Below, one piece after another: positions 63,108-64,000 of a DNA stretch of 64,000 bases (position 1 is its first letter; every line of letters starts with the position of its first letter). The DNA comes from Candidatus Rhodoferax mariagerensis (GTDB taxonomy: Bacteria > Pseudomonadota > Gammaproteobacteria > Burkholderiales > Burkholderiaceae_C): NCBI GenBank assembly GCA_016719055.1, contig JADKAW010000039.1, forward strand, positions 22,696 through 86,695, given 5' to 3'. The notes under the pieces are model-generated. The model did not search any database and had not been told where the DNA came from. It saw only the letters and a program-made list of their open reading frames with translations. The position numbers and the translations under genes were made by a program.

Positions 63108-64000
63108 TCATGCCTCGGGCGCAGACCGCTGTGGCAACTCCAGTTCGGTCAAGGCCCTTAGCAACAGCTCAAACAGTGCGTTGGAATCAACCGGCTTTGT
63201 CAGGCAATCACTCACCGCGGCTGCGCCAGCGATCAAGGGATCATCGGCAAGCACCTCGGCGGTCATGCCAATCACCGGGGTCTGCAGATAACCCTCCATT
63301 TGGCGAATCTGCTGCACCGCATCCGCCCCCTCGACTGCGGGCATCTGCAAGCTTAAAAAAATCACACGGTAGAGATGTTGCCTTGTCTGGTCAAGGGCTT
63401 CCTGCCAATCCACCGCCGTGTCCACAACAATATCTGTCGATTTCAGTAGCCGCTGGACAAGCTTGCGGTTAACCGGATCATCGTCCACCACCAACATGCG
63501 GCTTTCACTGTAACGTTGCTGCACCAGGGTCCTGGCATCAACATCGGCCAGGTCGGCCGGGGCTTCCACATCAATGGCATCTGACGCACCTTTTTTCAAT
63601 TTCGCGGTAAACCAAAAGACACTGCCCAAGCCAGGCGTACTGCTGGCACCGGCCGCACCACCCATCAACTCGGCAAGCCGCTGGGTGATCCTCAGCCCAA
63701 GGCCCGTGCCCCCATATTTGCGGGTCATCGAATTGTCGGCCTGCTCAAAGGCACTAAACAGCCGTGACATCGCTTCAGGGGCAATGCCAATGCCTGTGTC
63801 TTGCACCTCGAAACGCACTTCCACGGCATCGATGGTTCCGGGCCTGCCTCCGCGCGCAATGTCACCATGCCTTTTTGTGTGAATTTGATGGCATTCGAAG
63901 CGTAGTTGAGCAAGGCCTGCTGTATACGCATGGCATCACCCACCAAGCGCTGAGGCACATACGTGGCCTCCATCACGACCCGGATGCCTTTGGCTCCGGG
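63108..64000 (-). pseudogene. Hybrid sensor kinase, 5' end outside window, frameshifted
   Basis: The gene enters from the right edge. Its ATPase domain shows the N-box QALLNYASNAIKFTQKG in one frame, and the remaining VEVRFEVQDTGIGIAPEAMS and YGGTGLGLRITQRL in another; the shift lies near 63825-63850. A receiver-like domain follows (RMLVVDDDPVNRKLVQRLL, TPVIGMTAEVL, DCLTKPVDS). The phosphoacceptor position reads FLSLQMP instead of the usual MDMQMP, so the aspartate is replaced by serine. It ends at 63108. Confidence 0.8.

Overview
The window looks like a chromosome segment of a motile betaproteobacterium of the order Burkholderiales, most likely a Comamonadaceae member close to Rhodoferax. 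This rests on the flagellar gene order, flagellin sequences, an O2-independent ubiquinone (UbiUVT) cluster, draTG genes for post-translational control of nitrogenase, and a short palindromic intergenic repeat that I associate from memory with this family. No rRNA, tRNA, CRISPR array or intact insertion sequence was recognised.

Layout. (1) 1-9.0 kb, minus strand: fliF-G-H-I-J-K-L-M-N-O, tightly packed and often overlapping; fliO runs off the left edge. fliE is divergent at 9.2 kb. (2) 9.6-26.9 kb, plus strand: a surface (probably flagellin) glycosylation island. It starts with a TPR/O-GlcNAc-transferase-like enzyme and a DegT aminotransferase, followed by glycosyltransferase-like proteins, methyltransferases and a PglD-like acyltransferase. 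Its core is an acyl-modifying cassette: acyl carrier protein, frameshifted acyl-AMP ligase, LuxE-like and LuxC-like proteins, FabZ-like dehydratase, GMC oxidoreductase with a small partner, SDR reductase and a split transketolase. I know no described pathway with this combination. (3) 26.9-40.0 kb, minus strand: a type I secretion locus (HlyD-like adaptor, HlyB-like ABC exporter, a huge octapeptide-repeat substrate broken by frameshifts, a Sel1-repeat protein and a NodT/TolC-like outer-membrane factor). (4) 40.1-47.0 kb: late flagellar genes fliT, fliS, fliD (with duplicated internal domains) and two divergent flagellins, one with a good sigma-28 promoter. A fragment of a second DegT aminotransferase lies beyond them. 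(5) 47.6-52.6 kb, plus strand: ubiU-ubiV-ubiT-ubiX-ubiD, the anaerobic route to ubiquinone. (6) 52.7-58.8 kb, minus strand: a decayed zone with a heavy-metal-type sensor kinase fused to an integrase fragment, then an ECF42-like sigma factor with a degenerate C-terminus, its VOC and YCII/DGPF partner genes, and a broken toxin-antitoxin pair. (7) 59.2-62.9 kb, plus strand: an unknown gene directly joined to draT-draG, an FmdB-like zinc-ribbon protein and a SHOCT protein. (8) The right edge holds a frameshifted hybrid kinase on the minus strand.

How it works together. Regions 1, 2 and 4 would build a flagellum whose filament carries an elaborate glycan; region 3 would display or release a very long repetitive protein. 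Regions 5 and 7 fit a facultatively anaerobic diazotroph that keeps its quinone pool and tunes nitrogenase as oxygen and ammonium change.

Caution: several frameshifts (16.45, 32.3 and 35.0 kb) are one-base contractions of short homopolymers compared with sister copies or conserved motifs. Some 'broken' genes may therefore be sequencing or assembly errors.
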